Positions 36,386 to 44,446 of a DNA stretch of 64,000 nt are shown piece by piece; positions within the stretch are counted from its first letter, which is position 1; each line of letters opens with the position of its first letter. The stretch lies in NCBI RefSeq assembly GCF_900114255.1, contig NZ_FOSL01000016.1, positions 59,749-123,748 on the forward strand, written 5' to 3'. The translations under genes and the position numbers were made by a program. The DNA is from Neomesorhizobium albiziae (GTDB lineage Bacteria > Pseudomonadota > Alphaproteobacteria > Rhizobiales > Rhizobiaceae). Under the pieces are notes generated by a model that was not told the origin of the DNA, searched no databases, and saw only the letters and a list, made by a program, of their open reading frames with translations.

Positions 36386-36904
36386 ATGTCGAAGATTTTT
36401 CTGTCACTGCTCGCCGGTTCCGTGATGGTCGGCTGCATTGCCGCAACAGGCGCCGGAGCCGCCACCGCGAAAAACAAGGACGTCACCGCGCAGTTCGGCG
36501 TGCCGCTCCCGGCGAACGAACTGTTCCAGCTCTATCAGGGCAGGTCCTGGCTCTGGAGCGACGGCGCCGGCTACTTTTCCCCGAAGCAGCGCCAGTTCAG
36601 ATCCTGGACCGGCAGCGGCAAGACGGCCTCCTACGGCGAGGGCCGGTGGTTTATTCCCAATGCAGGCAAGCTCTGCTTCAAAGCTACCTGGACAGCCCAA
36701 AGCGGCAGCGCCCCGGCCGTTACCTGCTTCAGTCATCGCGTGAAGGGCGGCAACGTCTACCAGAAGCGCGAGCCAGATGGCGAGTGGTACCTGTTCAAGC
36801 ACGCTGCGGTGAAGCAGGGCGACGAATACGCCAAGCTTCGCAAGGGTGACTATGTCGGCAAGCGCTTCGGGATGGTCAAAGCACGCCTTTCGGAAAAGAG
36901 CTGA
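36386..36904 (+). CDS. DUF995 secreted protein
   Basis: 172 residues with a clear signal peptide (IFLSLLAGSVMVGCIAATGAGA). The body (ELFQLYQGRSWLWSDGAGYF, GKLCFKATW, VTCFSHRVKGG, EWYLFKHA) is DUF995, a family common in Rhizobiales and without known function. The start at 36386 follows GGAGAAGAAA. Its position at the end of the polysaccharide operon suggests a role in export or surface attachment, but this is only inference from context. Confidence 0.85.
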   Translation: MSKIFLSLLAGSVMVGCIAATGAGAATAKNKDVTAQFGVPLPANELFQLYQGRSWLWSDGAGYFSPKQRQFRSWTGSGKTASYGEGRWFIPNAGKLCFKATWTAQSGSAPAVTCFSHRVKGGNVYQKREPDGEWYLFKHAAVKQGDEYAKLRKGDYVGKRFGMVKARLSEKS

Positions 36905-36995
36905 ACATGGATCGCCGGTCGAGCAGCACGGGCATGGGGTTGCTGCGCGCCGGTGCGCCGCCGGTCTTCGCGCGGGGGGCGACCGAACGGCTAGC

Positions 36996-37035
36996 GCATT
37001 GGCCCGAAGATCGGGAAAGGTTTTCGGGCCAATGC
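36996..37035. repeat. REP-like palindrome
   Basis: Arms GCATTGGCCCGAA and TTCGGGCCAATGC are perfect 13-base complements around a 14-base loop. It lies 92 bases after the DUF995 stop. Hairpins of this shape with a CGAA...TTCG core recur in rhizobial intergenic DNA; it could also end the polysaccharide transcript, although no T-run follows. The 211-base gap around it shows no gene I can support. Confidence 0.7.
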
Positions 37036-37115
37036 CTAAATTTGCAATGCGAAAGCAGCGTTGCCTGGTCAGCGCCGCCCTATGTCAAAGGCCTGCAGCG
37101 CGGACCTCTCGGCTG

Positions 37116-37469
37116 TTACCCTCTCAGGAAACAGCCGGATTTTTGCCCGAAGCCGCTTGGCGTGCAGATGTAGGGCGCCCTGCCCAGGTAGGTGGCTTTC
37201 ACCGTCCGGGCCGGTGGCTCGGCTTTAAGGGCTCGATTTACAACCGGGACGGCTCGATTGACCGTCGGCTTGAGCGGACGATTTATCGTCAGGGAGTAGG
37301 TCGAGGCGAACGTTGTCAACGCCGCCGTCTTGATGGTCTGGGGCTGCGCGGTGCACCCGGCAACCAGCATCGCAAGAGCCGTCAATGAAAGGGGAAGAGC
37401 TGCCCGAAAAACACCGGCCGATCTGACCTCGACGTTGCCCGGATTTGCACTGGAACGTTTTTTTGTCAT
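37116..37469 (-). CDS. Small putative lipoprotein
   Basis: 117 residues. A positively charged start is followed by a hydrophobic stretch and a lipobox LVAG-C39. The mature part has a proline/valine-rich middle and a C-terminus (APYICTPSGFGQKSGCF) with two cysteines that could form a disulfide. Such small secreted proteins with a PYICTPSGFG-type end appear in Mesorhizobium, but no function is known to me. It faces the opposite direction to the polysaccharide operon. Confidence 0.65.
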   Translation of the reverse strand: MTKKRSSANPGNVEVRSAGVFRAALPLSLTALAMLVAGCTAQPQTIKTAALTTFASTYSLTINRPLKPTVNRAVPVVNRALKAEPPARTVKATYLGRAPYICTPSGFGQKSGCFLRG

Positions 37470-37718
37470 TTGAAACCCCCACTTTTTTCCTTGTTCGTGG
37501 AAGTAACATGCAGGACTGCACTATCCCTTTAAGCCGATTGCGAAAATTTGAAGCAATATTTAGCTCTGTTCGATCCGGAGGCGGGTTTTTCCAACTAATT
37601 CGCTACAACTTTTCCGATTGCCTCAATTCGGCCTTTACGCGAGCTTGTTAGAGAATATCCTACGGTTTGGGGAAACAGGATCGCGCCCGCTCTGTCAGGG
37701 TGCAAAGAGGGGGCCACG

Positions 37719-37967
37719 TTGGGGGACGACTATCTGATCTGGTCGAACGAGCACCGCGCCTGGCGGGGGCCACGCCGCTGGGGTTATGTTTGGCGCATCG
37801 AAAACGCTGGCCGATACAGCCGCGATGAAGCGCTGGAAATTTGCACCGCCACCGCGGCAAGCGGGGATGCCCCCGAACCGTTACGCGAAATCCCGGTGCG
37901 TCGGGTCGATGTCGAATTCTTGCTGGATCGGGAAGCCCAAGCCGAAATTCGGAAAGCCGCGGGCTGA
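37719..37967 (+). CDS. Small conserved hypothetical protein, TTG start
   Basis: 82 residues. The N-terminus (DYLIWSNEHRAWRGPRRWGYVWRIENAGRYSRDEALEIC) is a pattern seen in short rhizobial proteins of unknown function. No ATG or GTG is available; a TTG at 37719 lies nine bases behind AGAGGGGG and gives the usual start. No transmembrane segment is seen. It does not overlap the toxin-antitoxin genes that follow on the other strand. Confidence 0.6.
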   Translation: MGDDYLIWSNEHRAWRGPRRWGYVWRIENAGRYSRDEALEICTATAASGDAPEPLREIPVRRVDVEFLLDREAQAEIRKAAG

Positions 37968-38008
37968 ACGCCGCGATGCGTGTTGGCCGAAGGGCGCGGC
38001 AAGCGTCG

Positions 38009-38433
38009 TCAAGCCAGCAACTGTGTGGGTATGCCGAGCATGGGACCGGCTTCGGCCAGCCGCAGGTCGAGTGTGTGGACTGTGGCGCCATGCTCCGCTG
38101 CAACGGCTAGGTGTAACGCATCACCCGCGCGAAGCCCAAGCCTGTGTTGATCGACAAATGTCGCTGCCGATCGAAAATGCCTTCCGGTCACGGGCAGAAC
38201 AGTGAAACTCTCGGCAACCAGCTTGTTGAACATCGCGAGCGATGCCGCGCGCTGCTCCAGCGTGATCTGCCCGGCCCGCAGCTTGATCGCCATGGCCGAG
38301 GATATTTCGGTGATGGTCCAGTCACTGACCAGAAGCTGTTCCGGGTCCTGCGCCGCCAGCCAGCTTTGCGCTCGCGCTGTTGCGATTTCATTGGAAAGCG
38401 CCGCAACGATCAACGACGTGTCCAGGTAGAGCA

Positions 38434-38434
<1 letters not shown>
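38009..38434 (-). CDS. vapC: VapC-type PIN-domain toxin
   Basis: 141 residues, PIN domain ribonuclease. The acidic catalytic residues are D5 ([10 protein letters not shown]), E43 (ITEISSA), D105 ([10 protein letters not shown]) and D123 (TLDLRL). It would cleave RNA when its antitoxin is lost. Its ATG overlaps the stop of the antitoxin gene, the standard antitoxin-first layout. Complete and apparently functional. Confidence 0.9.
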
Positions 38435-38832
<398 letters not shown>

Positions 38833-39552
38833 TCAGACGACTCGCACCGTCAGCTCGGCCACGCCCTCGATGGAGGCCTGCATGACCTCGCCCCGTTCGA
38901 TTGCGCCGACACCCGAAGGCGTGCCCGAGAAGATCAGATCGCCCGGCGCCAGGGTGAACAGCCCCGACAGATAGGCAATGATTTCCGGCGTCTTCCAGAT
39001 CATCTGGTTGAGGTCGCCGGTCTGGCGGCGCTTGCCGCCCACCGAAAGCTGGATTTCGCCGCTCGATGGATGGCCAATGCGCGATGCCGGAACGATGCCG
39101 CTGCACGGCGCTGATTTCTCGAACGCCTTGCCGATTTCCCAGGGACGCCGGAGCTCCTTCGCCTCGGCCTGCAGGTCGCGGCGTGTCATGTCCAGGCCAA
39201 CGCCATAGCCGAAAACGTGGTCCAACGCTTCGCCGACGGGAATTTCCGAGCCGCCCTTGCCGACGGCAATCACCAACTCCACCTCGAAATGCACGTCACT
39301 GGATTTGGACGGGTAGGGAAAATCCGAACCAGCGGGCAGGATGTTGTCGGGATTCTTCTGGAAGAAGAACGGCGGCTCCAGCGACGGGTCGTGACCCATT
39401 TCGACGGCGTGCGCTTCGTAATTCCGGCCCACGCAATACACCCGGCGCACAGGAAAAAGCTGTGTGCTTCCGGTCACCGGGACGGTGGTCAAAGGAGGCG
39501 CGGCCACGACGAAATCGCCGGGAGCGCCCTCGTGAGGGGGGAATGCGGTCAT
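38833..39552 (-). CDS. Fumarylacetoacetate hydrolase family protein
   Basis: 239 residues of the FAH fold. Metal-binding acidic motifs are in FEVELVIAVGKGG and GVGLDMTRRDLQ; the segments RVYCVGRNYEAHAVEMG, PFFFQKNPD and SGTPSGVGAIERG are characteristic of bacterial acylpyruvate/oxaloacetate-type members. The ATG at 39552 follows AAGGAGATTC. The exact substrate (fumarylpyruvate, acylpyruvate or oxaloacetate) cannot be told from sequence. No aromatic ring-cleavage gene is adjacent. Confidence 0.88.
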   Translation of the reverse strand: MTAFPPHEGAPGDFVVAAPPLTTVPVTGSTQLFPVRRVYCVGRNYEAHAVEMGHDPSLEPPFFFQKNPDNILPAGSDFPYPSKSSDVHFEVELVIAVGKGGSEIPVGEALDHVFGYGVGLDMTRRDLQAEAKELRRPWEIGKAFEKSAPCSGIVPASRIGHPSSGEIQLSVGGKRRQTGDLNQMIWKTPEIIAYLSGLFTLAPGDLIFSGTPSGVGAIERGEVMQASIEGVAELTVRVV

Positions 39553-39628
39553 CTGAATCTCCTTGATGGTATCTGGATTTGACCGATCTGCCATTTGCAG
39601 CGGCGCGACGCCAGCCGTCCTGTGGAAG

Positions 39629-40066
39629 TCAGTCGATGCGTTCGATGTCTCGCCGCAGCACGATCACCGTCGTCAGATCCTGCACGCTCGGCTGCGTCGC
39701 GATGAGGTCGCGCAGCGTGTTCAGCCGATCGATGGACGGAACCTCCACCTCGACGATCAAATCCAGCTGGCCGCTCACCGATGATACCCGCCTGACTTCC
39801 GGATAGCGCGCAAGCTGGTCAAGCACGCCGATAGATGGCGTTCGTTCCAGCGTCACGAGCAGGAAGGCCACGACAAGTCCCTTGTCCATCTGGCCGATAT
39901 CGGCGCGGTAGCCGCGGATGACGCCGCTCTTTTCCAGCGCAGCGACCCGCTCGCTGGTGGCGCTGCGCGACAAACCGATGCGACCGGCAAGCGTCTTTAG
40001 CGGGATGCGTGCCTCCTTCGACAGGATGCCGAGGATGTCCCGGTCCTTGGCGTCGAGCTCCTTCAT
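39629..40066 (-). CDS. Lrp/AsnC-family regulator
   Basis: 145 residues. N-terminal helix-turn-helix (LDAKDRDILGILSKEARIPL, GLSRSATSERVAALE) and a C-terminal RAM domain (VVAFLLVTLERTPSIG, VSGQLDLIVEVEV). It is divergent from the APH-M23-aminotransferase locus, with 123 bases between the starts, so it probably senses an amino acid or amine and controls that locus. The ATG at 40066 gives the standard length; the much longer in-frame reading upstream overlaps the divergent gene. Confidence 0.9.
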   Translation of the reverse strand: MKELDAKDRDILGILSKEARIPLKTLAGRIGLSRSATSERVAALEKSGVIRGYRADIGQMDKGLVVAFLLVTLERTPSIGVLDQLARYPEVRRVSSVSGQLDLIVEVEVPSIDRLNTLRDLIATQPSVQDLTTVIVLRRDIERID

Positions 40067-40189
40067 GGCCGGTCTCTTTCCCGCTCCGTTAAAATGCCGG
40101 TCAATGCAGTCAAAGTGGCGGTGTAACCGGCGCTTTGCCGGATGCCCGATTTTTCGCCCCGTGCCAAGCTTCCAGACAGCAAATTCGGA

Positions 40190-42052
40190 ATGCCTATGAC
40201 CGACGTGACCCATCCCGCGCCCCAATTTTCCCCGGCTGAGGCAAAAGCGCTTGCCGTGAACCATTTTGGCGTCGCGGGAGAAGTCAGTCCGCTCGACAGC
40301 GAGCGCGACCAGAACTTCAGGCTGTCGACGGACAAGGACGAGTGGATCCTGAAGATCGTCAACGCCAGCGAGCCTGCGGGCGAAAGCGAATTCCAGACCG
40401 CGCTGCTGGAGCACCTGGCGCGCATCGCGCCTGGTCTCACCGTGCCCCGGCTGCAGAAAACGCTCCGCGATATGCCGCTTGCCCATGCCACGGGTGCCGC
40501 CGGCGAAGACCATGCACTGCGTCTCGTCTCGTGGTTGCCCGGTCAGCCTTTGGCGGAAACGCAGCGTACACTGGAGCAGGCTGAAAGCCTCGGCGCCGCC
40601 CTTGGCCGGCTCGACCGCGCGCTGCAGGGTTTTATCCATCCCGGCGCACTGCGCAGCTTTGATTGGGACATCCGGCGTGGCGGCGATGCGCGTGCCAGGC
40701 TCCACCATATCCATGACGCCGACGACCGTGCGCTGCTGGTGCGTATGCTCGATCATTTCGACGCCGCCGTCGCGCCTCGCCTCTCTGGCTTGCGCGCGCA
40801 GGTCATCCACAACGATGCCAACGATTGGAACGTTCTGGTCGATCCGGATGATGAACAACGCGTCACCGGCCTGATCGATTTCGGCGATGCGCTCTATTCG
40901 CCGCTGATTGCGGAGGTGGCTGTGGCTTGCGCCTATGCGACCCTCGATGCCGAGGATCCGATCGGTGCGGCTGCCCGCCTTGCCGCCGGCTTCCATGCCG
41001 AATATCCGCTGCGTGAGGAAGAGGTCGATCTCCTTTTTGACCTGATCGCCATGCGTCTGGTCATCAGCGTGTCCCTGTCGGCCGTGCGCAAGGAAAAGAC
41101 CAGCGACAATCCCTATCTCGCCATCAGCGAGGCGCCGGCGTGGCGGCTGTTGCGCCGCCTGGACAGGATGAACCGGCGCTTCGCCACCGCGATCCTGCGC
41201 CATGCCTGCGGCTTCGATGCCGTGCCGGGAGCAAGCGCCATTGCCGGCTGGATCGGGGACAATCGCAAGGAATTCGCGCCCATCCTCGACCGCCATCCGG
41301 CAACGCTTGCCAAAGCCATAGTGCCCTATGGCGATCCCACCCATCCGATGACAGTGTCATCGGCAGGCCAGCAGCCGGAGAAGGCTACGGCCTGGTGGGA
41401 TGCGCATTGTGCGCAGCACGGCATCGCGCTCGGCATCGGACCCTGGGGTGAGGAGCGCACGGTCTATACCTCAGACATCTTCTGGTCGCGCTTCGTCGAG
41501 GGTGCGCGTCGCGTCCATCATCTTGGCCTCGACCTGTTCATGCCGGCCGGCACGAAACTCTACACGCCGCTCGACGCCACCGTGAAAAGTGTCGAGATCG
41601 AGGAGGATCCACTGGGTTACGGCTGCCTGGTAGCGCTTGACCATGCTCCGGAGGGCTGCCCGCCCTTCGTGACTCTATGGGGCCATTTGGCGCACGAGGC
41701 GGCGGCGCGGCTGAAACCGGGTGAGCGCCTGGCAGCCGGCGCGCTTGTCGGCGAAATGGGCGTGCCCGCCGAGAATGGCGGCTGGGCGCCACATCTGCAT
41801 TTCCAGATTTCCGCCGACCCGCAGCTTGCGGCCCGCGATATTCTCGGCGTCGGCGAAGCGCGCTACCTCGATGTCTGGCGCGCGCTGTTTCCGGACGCTG
41901 CCGACCTGGCCGGAATCCCGCCGGAAACCTTTGTCCAGACCGGCCGCACGCGTCCGAGATCGTCGCCGCGCGCAAGGCGTTGCTGCTGCCCAACCTGTCG
42001 ATCTCCTATTCGGAGCCGATCAAGTTCGTGCGCGGCGAGGGCGCCTGGCTGA
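40190..42052 (+). CDS. APH kinase-like + M23 peptidase-like half of a split gene
   Basis: This piece holds an aminoglycoside-phosphotransferase-like domain (residues about 25-330; VIHNDANDWNVLV and LIDFGDAL are the catalytic loop and Mg site) and an M23/LytM-like domain (GLDLFMPAGTKLYTPLDAT, WGHLAHEA, HLHFQIS). In known homologues these are followed, in one chain of about 1000 residues, by a class-III aminotransferase. Here the frame leaves homology after ETFVQTGRT at 41950 and the last 30 codons are arginine-rich out-of-frame sequence. The start may be the ATG at 40190 or 40196. Confidence 0.8.
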   Translation: MPMTDVTHPAPQFSPAEAKALAVNHFGVAGEVSPLDSERDQNFRLSTDKDEWILKIVNASEPAGESEFQTALLEHLARIAPGLTVPRLQKTLRDMPLAHATGAAGEDHALRLVSWLPGQPLAETQRTLEQAESLGAALGRLDRALQGFIHPGALRSFDWDIRRGGDARARLHHIHDADDRALLVRMLDHFDAAVAPRLSGLRAQVIHNDANDWNVLVDPDDEQRVTGLIDFGDALYSPLIAEVAVACAYATLDAEDPIGAAARLAAGFHAEYPLREEEVDLLFDLIAMRLVISVSLSAVRKEKTSDNPYLAISEAPAWRLLRRLDRMNRRFATAILRHACGFDAVPGASAIAGWIGDNRKEFAPILDRHPATLAKAIVPYGDPTHPMTVSSAGQQPEKATAWWDAHCAQHGIALGIGPWGEERTVYTSDIFWSRFVEGARRVHHLGLDLFMPAGTKLYTPLDATVKSVEIEEDPLGYGCLVALDHAPEGCPPFVTLWGHLAHEAAARLKPGERLAAGALVGEMGVPAENGGWAPHLHFQISADPQLAARDILGVGEARYLDVWRALFPDAADLAGIPPETFVQTGRTRPRSSPRARRCCCPTCRSPIRSRSSSCAARAPG

Positions 42053-43248
42053 TCGACGACCGCGGCCGCGCCTATCTCGATTGTTTCAACAATGTCTGCC
42101 ATCTCGGCCATGCCCATCCGGACGTGGTCGAGGCAATCGCCTGCCAGGCTGCAAAGCTCAACACCAACACGCGTTATCTGCACGACGCCATCGTCACCTA
42201 TGCCGAGCGGCTGACGGCGACGCTGCCGGACGGCCTGTCGGTGGCATCCTTTGCCTGCTCGGGCAGCGAGGCCAATTCGCTGATGCTGCGCATGGCCCGC
42301 ACCCATACCGGGCGCAGCGAAGCCATCGTGCTCGACTGGGGTTATCACGGCACGACGCAGGAACTGATCGACCTCAGCCCCTACAAGTACAAGCGCAAGG
42401 GCGGAAAAGGCCGGCCCGACCATGTGTTCGAGGCGACCATTCCGAACAGCTACCGGGCGCCAGCCGAATGGCCGGCCGAAGAACATGCCAAACGTTTTGC
42501 GGCGAGCGTCGCCGAGCAGATCGCGGCGATGGCGAAAGCGGGCCGTGCGCCCGGCTTGTTCCTCGCCGAATCCATTCCGAGCGTCGCCGGCCAGGTCTTT
42601 TTGCCCGACGGCTACATGAAAGAAGTCTACGCCATGGTGCGAGCCGCCGGTGGCATCTGCGCCGCCGACGAGGTGCAGGTCGGTTTCGGTCGCGTCGGCA
42701 GCCATTGGTGGGCGTTCGAAACGCAAGATGTGACCCCTGATATCGTCACAATGGGCAAGCCGATCGGCAACGGCCATCCGATGGCCGCCCTGGTGACAAC
42801 GCGCGAGATCGCGGCGTCGTTCGACAACGGCATGGAATATTTCAACACCTTCGGCGGCAATCCGGTGTCCTGTGCCGCGGGGCTGGCGGTGCTCGACGTC
42901 ATCGAGCGCGACCGCTTGCGGGAGAACGCAGCCGAGATCGGCGCCTACCTGGTCCAGCGCTTCCGGCAACTGCAGGCGCGTTATGACGTGATCGGCGACG
43001 TGCGTGGCCAAGGCCTGTTCCTCGGCATCGAACTGGTCGAGGACCGCAAGACCAAAGCGCCGGCGACCGCTTTCGCGCGCCGCGTCAACGATGGTGCGCG
43101 GGCGCGTGGTGTGCTGATCGGCACCGAAGGGCCGCACGACAATGTGCTCAAGATGCGCCCGCCGATGATCTTCAGCCGGGCCAATGCCGATCATCTGGTC
43201 GGCGTTCTCGACGAAACCTTTGCGGCGGTGCTGGCGGAAGAGGCTTGA
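41980..43248 (+). CDS. Class-III aminotransferase half of the split gene
   Basis: 422 residues from a TTG at 41980. PLP-enzyme features: [34 protein letters not shown], the aspartate in [14 protein letters not shown] and the PLP lysine in [12 protein letters not shown]. It resembles the ethanolamine-phosphate phospholyase/AGXT2-like group. Homology continues in this frame upstream of the TTG ([15 protein letters not shown] from 41950), which is the missing link to the preceding kinase-peptidase half. It could still be translated alone because the whole aminotransferase fold is intact. Confidence 0.82.
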   Translation: MLLPNLSISYSEPIKFVRGEGAWLIDDRGRAYLDCFNNVCHLGHAHPDVVEAIACQAAKLNTNTRYLHDAIVTYAERLTATLPDGLSVASFACSGSEANSLMLRMARTHTGRSEAIVLDWGYHGTTQELIDLSPYKYKRKGGKGRPDHVFEATIPNSYRAPAEWPAEEHAKRFAASVAEQIAAMAKAGRAPGLFLAESIPSVAGQVFLPDGYMKEVYAMVRAAGGICAADEVQVGFGRVGSHWWAFETQDVTPDIVTMGKPIGNGHPMAALVTTREIAASFDNGMEYFNTFGGNPVSCAAGLAVLDVIERDRLRENAAEIGAYLVQRFRQLQARYDVIGDVRGQGLFLGIELVEDRKTKAPATAFARRVNDGARARGVLIGTEGPHDNVLKMRPPMIFSRANADHLVGVLDETFAAVLAEEA

Positions 43249-43382
43249 AGCAGGCCTGCACGCCGCTCGGCGCGGTGTGCGGCAGGAATTGAAAAATGAA
43301 AGATTTCAATGGCTTCCGGCGCAGTGGCGCCGGCGGCAGGGAGAAGCTTTGCTCTAAGAGGAAACATCAAGGGAGGAATGAT

Positions 43383-44396
43383 ATGAAACATATGTTTGCA
43401 TCGACACTTCTGCTCGCCGGCATGATCATGGCCGCGCCGGCTGCGGCCGACACGCTCGATATCGTCAAGCAGCGCGGCACCGTGACCTGCGGCGTCAGCC
43501 AGGGCGTCGCCGGCTTCTCAGCCCCCGATGACCAGGGCAGGTGGAAGGGCTTCGACATCGACATCTGCCGCGCCGTGGCGGCCGCCGTATTCGGCGACCC
43601 GGAAAGGGTGAGCTACGTGCCGCTTTCCACCAAGGACCGGTTCACCGCGCTGCAGACAGGCACCGTCGACCTTTTGTCGCGCCAGACGACCTGGACCTTG
43701 TCGCGTGACAGCGGCCTCGGCATCCATTTCGTCGGAACGGCCTATTATGACGGCCAGGGTTTCATGGTGCGCAAGGATCTCGGCGTCGACAGCGCGCTCA
43801 AGCTTTCGGGCGCCACGGTCTGCGCCGAGCAGGGCACGACAACCGAGCAGAACGTTGCCGACTATTTCGGCGCCAACAACCTCAAATACGAGACGGTGGT
43901 CATCGATTCCGCCGAAGGCATCGTGAAGGCTTTCGACAGCGGCCGTTGCGACGTCTACACCACTGATGCCTCGGCGCTTTACGCACAACGCTTGCGGCTC
44001 GCCGAACCGGCCGCTTACACCGTGCTGCCGGAGATCATCTCCAAGGAACCGCTTGGACCTGCCGTCCGCCAGGGCGACGACAAATGGTTCAACATCGTGC
44101 GCTGGACGCTGTTTGCGCTGCTCGAGGCCGAAGAACTCGGGGTTACGCAGGCGACGGCGGAAGCCGGGCTAACCTCGGCCAATCCGGTTGTCCGGCGCTT
44201 CCTCGGCGCGGAGGGCGACAACGGCCAACAACTCGGTCTCGATCCGCGCTTCGCCTACAACATTGTCTCGAAGGTCGGCAATTTCGGTGAGGTTTTCGAC
44301 CGCAACCTCGGCCAGTCGAGCGAACTGAAGATCGACCGCGGCATCAATGCGCTGTGGAACGCCGGTGGACTAATGTACGCGCCGCCGCTGCGCTGA
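43383..44396 (+). CDS. Amino-acid ABC transporter substrate-binding protein (AapJ-like)
   Basis: 337 residues with a signal peptide (MFASTLLLAGMIMAAPAAADT). The mature protein resembles AapJ of the general L-amino acid system (VKQRGTVTCGVSQGVAGFSAPDDQGRWKGFDI-type start, STKDRFTALQTGTVDLLSR, YYDGQGFMVRK). No permease or ATPase gene is adjacent, so it is an orphan receptor that would use a transporter encoded elsewhere. It follows the aminotransferase by 134 bases and precedes a strong terminator, so it ends that block. Confidence 0.9.
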   Translation: MKHMFASTLLLAGMIMAAPAAADTLDIVKQRGTVTCGVSQGVAGFSAPDDQGRWKGFDIDICRAVAAAVFGDPERVSYVPLSTKDRFTALQTGTVDLLSRQTTWTLSRDSGLGIHFVGTAYYDGQGFMVRKDLGVDSALKLSGATVCAEQGTTTEQNVADYFGANNLKYETVVIDSAEGIVKAFDSGRCDVYTTDASALYAQRLRLAEPAAYTVLPEIISKEPLGPAVRQGDDKWFNIVRWTLFALLEAEELGVTQATAEAGLTSANPVVRRFLGAEGDNGQQLGLDPRFAYNIVSKVGNFGEVFDRNLGQSSELKIDRGINALWNAGGLMYAPPLR

Positions 44397-44403
44397 GAAC
44401 GAC

Positions 44404-44435
44404 AGGGATGGTCGCCACGGTCGGCGACCATCCCT
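44404..44435. terminator. Terminator between binding-protein gene and tdm
   Basis: Arms AGGGATGGTCGCC and GGCGACCATCCCT are perfect 13-base complements around ACGGTC, followed by TTT. The two flanking genes converge here, so it can serve both. Confidence 0.85.
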
Positions 44436-44446
44436 TTACAAGTGCG

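Noticed and set aside
36907..37173. 88-codon plus-strand frame after DUF995
   Set aside because: It runs through the REP-like palindrome and shows no similarity or good ribosome site.
39629..41344. 571-codon reading that includes the Lrp gene
   Set aside because: Only the last 145 codons are Lrp-like; the rest is antisense to the kinase-peptidase gene.
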